From Gyrodactylus bullatarudis (lineage: Eukaryota; Platyhelminthes; Monogenea; Gyrodactylidea; Gyrodactylidae): a stretch of 10,652 nucleotides of DNA. Below, piece by piece: positions 7,553 through 10,652 of this stretch. Position 1 is the first letter of the stretch. Every line of letters starts with the position of its first letter. The DNA is taken from positions 1 through 10,652 of the forward strand of contig SSNU01003022.1 of NCBI GenBank assembly GCA_012064415.1. The letters run 5' to 3'. Below the pieces are notes generated by a model that saw nothing but the letters and a program-made list of their open reading frames with translations, did not search any database and was not told the DNA's origin. Made by a program: the position numbers and the translations under genes.

Positions 7553-8023
7553 TTAGTTTGAAATGGAAAATCTCTTATTTGAAAATAACTGAGGTTTTTT
7601 TAAAATGAGGCCATGATGGGTATGAAAAAGTTTTTCCTTTTTACGCATAACAGAGAGATATTTTCCTAGCCAATTTAAGGGGAACAATTGAAATTCTATG
7701 GCCTCTAGTTAAGAAAGCTCTGGTTATTTTCAAGAATGATTATTTAAAAAATTATTATGTGAACTCATGCAGAAAATAAATAAATGTGGTGTTGAAATTA
7801 TAAACGTACCAAACGTAGCAATGCACAAATAAAGCTGGTCGTCTGACTGAAAGCATATCGCATCCCGAATAACATAGTGCGCTATATAGAGTTTATTCCG
7901 AGGAATTTTTAAGGCAAGAAACAAAGGAGCATTATGCAAGGTATGAAAAAATTGATAAGAACTTTTTGAGTTTAGATGTTCGTGTAAAAATAATACAATT
8001 TCAATCGAATGTACCTTGATCAT
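7553..8023 (-). CDS. Possible two-exon gene, hypothetical, 121 residues
   Basis: An ATG at 8023 opens 71 codons to a donor-like TTTG|GTACGT (exon 8023-7810). An acceptor TTAACTAG at 7705 continues in matching phase for 49 further codons to a TAA at 7553 (exon 7704-7553), with a 105-base intron. The first exon has higher G+C than its flanks over about 7806-7945, which favours coding, and includes N-A-P-L-F-L-A-L-K-I-P-R-N-K-L-Y-I. I recognise no family; a loose likeness to FERM lobe 2 was considered and is not convincing. Frames of this size can arise by chance in such AT-rich DNA. Confidence 0.25.
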
Positions 8024-8504
8024 TGTTCACTCTAATGAAAAGCTTACGATCAAGGTTTCTATCATGAGTATAAAAAATTCTCTATATTCTACTTGTCACA
8101 GACGAGGGAAGAAAGTGAGATGGACACACATGTAAAAATACTCAAAATAAATAATAATGAATTTAGTGACAACAAAACACAATTTCTAAAGGGAAATTTT
8201 ACTTCGAATGTAAATTTTTCCTAACTTATACATACACACACACCTGTGTAGAATAAAATTTTTTTCTTTTCTATTCAAGGACAGGAATATATCTATTATT
8301 GAGATTAGTAAATTTAAATCGTAATTAAAAATAAAAACTCAACTCTTTTAATAATGATAACAACGACAATATAATATTACGTAAATAAATACCTTTAATC
8401 TCGATTCGAATAAATCTTAAACAAAACTGAAATAGCGAAAGGAAAAATGACGCAATAAAATTTCAAAAATAAAATCAACCGGTTTTCTAGGGTGTTTGTA
8501 GTAT

Positions 8505-8510
8505 TTTATT
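8505..8510 (-). terminator. Poly(A) signal AATAAA
   Basis: A minus-strand AATAAA lies about 30 bases beyond the TAA of the large acidic open frame, a position expected for the end of a short 3' UTR. It supports 8541 being the true stop. Confidence 0.55.
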
Positions 8511-8540
8511 GACTCGAGGGCTGAGGATTGTCGGAAAAAT

Positions 8541-10652
8541 TTAGTACCTTTTAGGACTTCTGAGTTTACTTCGGAAAAATTTCTTCTCTGCATGTCCAGG
8601 ATCTTCTTCACTTATGTCAAATATTGCTGATTCAATGTTTGAATCTGTCATGGAAATATTGCTGGCTTCATTTTGGAACATTGCTGAATGGGGGAAATTT
8701 TTTATTTCATCAATTTTATGTTTTTTTTTGCGGGAGCAGGCCATTTGCTTCTCCTCAAATATTCTGCATGTGGCTATATCAACGGCACTCGAAGCTATTA
8801 GTTTAGCATCTAATTTTATTTTACGATTTTCCAAAACTGACGAGGAATCTAGACTTCCAGTAGCTAACGCACTGTCATCAAGGGAATCAGTCATTTTTAT
8901 TTCTGTTTCAAGCTTTTCAATCGGCTGTGAAGCACACCTTCTTGAGGGTTTCTCACTCTCCTCTTTGTCAGATTCCACAGAATCTTTTGTCATTGAGTCA
9001 ACCATAACGTTGCTAATTGTGGGACCAGTTCCCCTTGGGAGTAAATTTGATCTGAATACGCTCTCTCGGCCAAAGATTTGAGAACGATCTGAGACATCAT
9101 CTTCATCAATTGACTGCTGATGGAAACCATAACTAGATGAGGCTGAGATGGGTCTACTTCCATCAACTTCGATTGAATCGATCTCTCCGAGAGAATCAGT
9201 TTGTTTGTACTTGCTAACGACACTCTTTGCCTTTTCAATTATATTTGAAACCCATTTAGAACGATAATCAGGAATTTCTAGGTTTTCATTTTCCGAGTCA
9301 GACTGAGATTCTGACATGAGAGATCTATGCATAATTGAATCGACAATCGATCCAGATTGTCCCAACGAATCAGCATCATCATCGGCTTCGTGATCTAAAG
9401 ATCTGGTATCCAGAGCCATCGCAGTGTTATCAGTGATCTGACTTCCATCCATTTGACTTTCTTTGAAGACAACAGTTTCGTCTGCCTTAGAACTTGTCAT
9501 TTCTTCATAAATGGTAGAAATTGGCCTACTTCTAAACTCAGCTTCTAGTCTGATCGCTTCCAGGTCAGCTTCCAAGTTTTCAAACTCTGATAACGAGGCT
9601 TCACTTCCTTTCATATTTGAAGAAGATGACTTTAGCAAAGAAGAATTACTATCAGCGAAGCGTTTTTCGAGCATTTCGAATTCTTTGAGAGAGTTGGACG
9701 TACTACTGCTATTAGTTCCAGAAGAAGAAAGAGGCTTTGCCTCAGTTGATTTGAGACTTTGGAACCCGTGTTCTGATTGGGATGGTCCGATTTGCCTATC
9801 ATTTTCTGATTTTTTGTTTGAAAATTCTGATAAACTTCCACCAAATTGAGGAAATGATTTGAGTTGAGCAGAATTTAGATTTTCTTGACTGAAGTGATCT
9901 CCCTTAGGAGAAATAAGGTCTTTAAGAAGCTCTTTCTTTGTTCTTTCAACATCAAAGAATTCAGAGTTGACATTTTCGTTAGAGGGTGGAAGGAGTATGT
10001 CTTTTCCCAAAGAGTTTATTCGAGATGATGCGCTAACAATACTATCATTTGATTTATTTATATGCGAGTTAGAGAGTTCGGATATGGGAGACAACTGATT
10101 ACTGTGGTCATCATCAGACTGAGCTTGGATAGGAATATTTTCCAATTCGTTAGAAAATTCTTCGAGACTATCAGCTTGCGATAAATGATCATCGGGGACA
10201 ATTCCTTGAATATTATGCGTGAATGAAGAAAGAATATGTTGAGCATCGAAAAATGAAGAGGAGGCAGGTTTTGATGCTTGATCCTCGTTTTGAGATGAAT
10301 GATCATTGAAATCGACAGATGAATCATCATCTGAGGAAAATGCATTTTTGGGAGGTATCACATAAGGTTCAACAAAATAATTATCAGTGGTCTGATTAGC
10401 GATAAATTTAGAAAATGAACTCGTTTGTTGACGTGAAGTATTATTATGTTGTATTGGACTGAATTTTATTATGGGAGAGATTTCTAAGACTTGATACTGT
10501 TGCTCAAGACCGTAGTCCCTATCACCAGTGATGTGTTCTTTGGAAGGCTGAGCTTCGTCTGCGAGGGCCTCCTGCTCGGCGCTCTCCTCATAGAGGTGCT
10601 GGTCGAGGCGAGTCTCGGCTTTCTCGATGGACTCGTGCGCGATGGTCTTGGA
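8541..10652 (-). CDS. Acidic Ser-rich disordered protein with SLxEF repeats (5' partial)
   Basis: The frame is open without a stop or intron from the right edge to the TAA at 8543-8541: 703 codons, with no in-frame ATG in the first 97, so the start lies outside. The product is dominated by Ser, Asp, Glu and Asn, with no transmembrane segment or known enzyme motif; it should be mostly disordered. The motif S-L-x-E-F recurs four times (starting near 10169, 9836, 9692 and 9596), twice followed by E-x-L-E, and D/N-S-L-G or T-D-S-L-x-x motifs recur (near 10013, 9371, 9197, 8888). The first 32 residues are Glu/Ala-rich and probably helical (E-S-I-E-K-A-E-T-R-L-D-Q-H-L). The style recalls tails of large cytoskeletal proteins such as giant neuronal ankyrins or MAP1/Futsch; this is an impression, not an identification. 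Overlapping frames on both strands are shadows. Confidence 0.75.
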   Translation of the reverse strand, partial: SKTIAHESIEKAETRLDQHLYEESAEQEALADEAQPSKEHITGDRDYGLEQQYQVLEISPIIKFSPIQHNNTSRQQTSSFSKFIANQTTDNYFVEPYVIPPKNAFSSDDDSSVDFNDHSSQNEDQASKPASSSFFDAQHILSSFTHNIQGIVPDDHLSQADSLEEFSNELENIPIQAQSDDDHSNQLSPISELSNSHINKSNDSIVSASSRINSLGKDILLPPSNENVNSEFFDVERTKKELLKDLISPKGDHFSQENLNSAQLKSFPQFGGSLSEFSNKKSENDRQIGPSQSEHGFQSLKSTEAKPLSSSGTNSSSTSNSLKEFEMLEKRFADSNSSLLKSSSSNMKGSEASLSEFENLEADLEAIRLEAEFRSRPISTIYEEMTSSKADETVVFKESQMDGSQITDNTAMALDTRSLDHEADDDADSLGQSGSIVDSIMHRSLMSESQSDSENENLEIPDYRSKWVSNIIEKAKSVVSKYKQTDSLGEIDSIEVDGSRPISASSSYGFHQQSIDEDDVSDRSQIFGRESVFRSNLLPRGTGPTISNVMVDSMTKDSVESDKEESEKPSRRCASQPIEKLETEIKMTDSLDDSALATGSLDSSSVLENRKIKLDAKLIASSAVDIATCRIFEEKQMACSRKKKHKIDEIKNFPHSAMFQNEASNISMTDSNIESAIFDISEEDPGHAEKKFFRSKLRSPKRY
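10557..10652. other. GC-rich edge segment within the open frame
   Basis: The last 96 bases are well over 60 percent G+C with almost every codon ending in G or C, whereas the frame immediately downstream is AT-rich with mixed third positions. The change happens within a few codons (around ...C-T-C-G-C-A-G|A-C-G-A-A-G, itself acceptor-like) and the reading frame stays open across it. It may be a different exon or domain with its own codon use, or a joint between unrelated sequences. Confidence 0.6.

Larger units (their letters stand above)
6767..8540. other. AT-rich region with exon-like islands but no certain gene
   Basis: The glyoxalase II transcript ends in the left part; I see no canonical AATAAA just after its stop, only CATAAA near 6785. 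G+C rises locally at about 6950-6980, 7380-7440 and 7806-7945, which on the minus strand coincide with open frames next to splice-like sites (two are entered separately). A short (AC)n run lies at about 8231-8243, next to CTGTGT. Otherwise nothing is seen. Confidence 0.5.

Noticed and set aside
7810..8023. FERM lobe-2 domain in the hypothetical minus-strand exon
   Set aside because: A few aromatic and Pro positions line up, but the family's conserved core does not. I could not support the assignment.
8231..8250. (AC)n run with following CTGTGT as a regulatory hairpin
   Set aside because: It is a short simple repeat with only a four to six base stem, which is ordinary microsatellite sequence.
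8614..9081. 155-codon plus-strand open frame (and others at 9511-9849)
   Set aside because: These are antisense shadows of the acidic Ser-rich frame, which is longer, fully open to the edge and followed by a poly(A) signal.
1..10652. CRISPR array, rRNA genes, intact tRNA genes, prokaryotic operon signals
   Set aside because: No regularly spaced repeats, no rRNA-like blocks and no complete cloverleaf were seen. Spliceosomal introns rule out a bacterial reading.

Overview
This window is nuclear DNA from a eukaryote, most likely an invertebrate animal. It is AT-rich, its genes are interrupted by GT...AG introns, and the two recognisable proteins are closest to animal families: a DAZAP1/Hrb27C-type RNA-binding protein and glyoxalase II. 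Nothing looks bacterial. The introns are extraordinarily short (25 to 37 bases near gene starts) and lengthen toward the 3' end of the RNA-binding gene. I know that trait from flatworms such as Schistosoma; dicyemids also have very short introns. The lineage is therefore an inference and the species is not identifiable here.

Layout. Positions 1-247 are much richer in G+C than what follows and look like one long terminal repeat (LTR) of a retrotransposon lying on the minus strand, its body outside the window. Positions 248-490 hold a weak tRNA-like/SINE-like trace. Positions 494-2599 have no certain gene; they contain an inverted pair of conserved 23-25 base blocks, a G-rich tract and one doubtful open frame. 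From 5807 down to 2600 (minus strand) runs a DAZAP1-like gene with two RRM domains and a very long Asn/Ser/Trp-rich tail; I resolve ten exons with confidence and an eleventh, 15-base microexon tentatively. Its last coding exon is not resolved.

Head to head with it, only 100 bases away, is a complete two-exon glyoxalase II gene (5908-6766, plus strand) with a 25-base intron and two in-frame start codons, suggesting mitochondrial and cytosolic forms. Positions 6767-8540 hold no confident gene, but the minus strand shows exon-like segments, including a possible two-exon 121-residue reading frame. From 8541 to the right edge (minus strand, 5' end outside the window) is one 703-codon open frame for an acidic, Ser-rich, largely disordered protein with repeated S-L-x-E-F motifs. 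Its first 32 or so codons are strikingly GC-rich compared with the rest.

The genes do not form an obvious pathway. The only structural link is the short shared promoter between the RNA-binding gene and glyoxalase II. I see no CRISPR array, rRNA gene or intact tRNA gene. The most rewarding points are the intron-length gradient, the dual start of glyoxalase II, the tryptophan-studded tail, the SLxEF tail protein with its composition break, and the inverted repeat.
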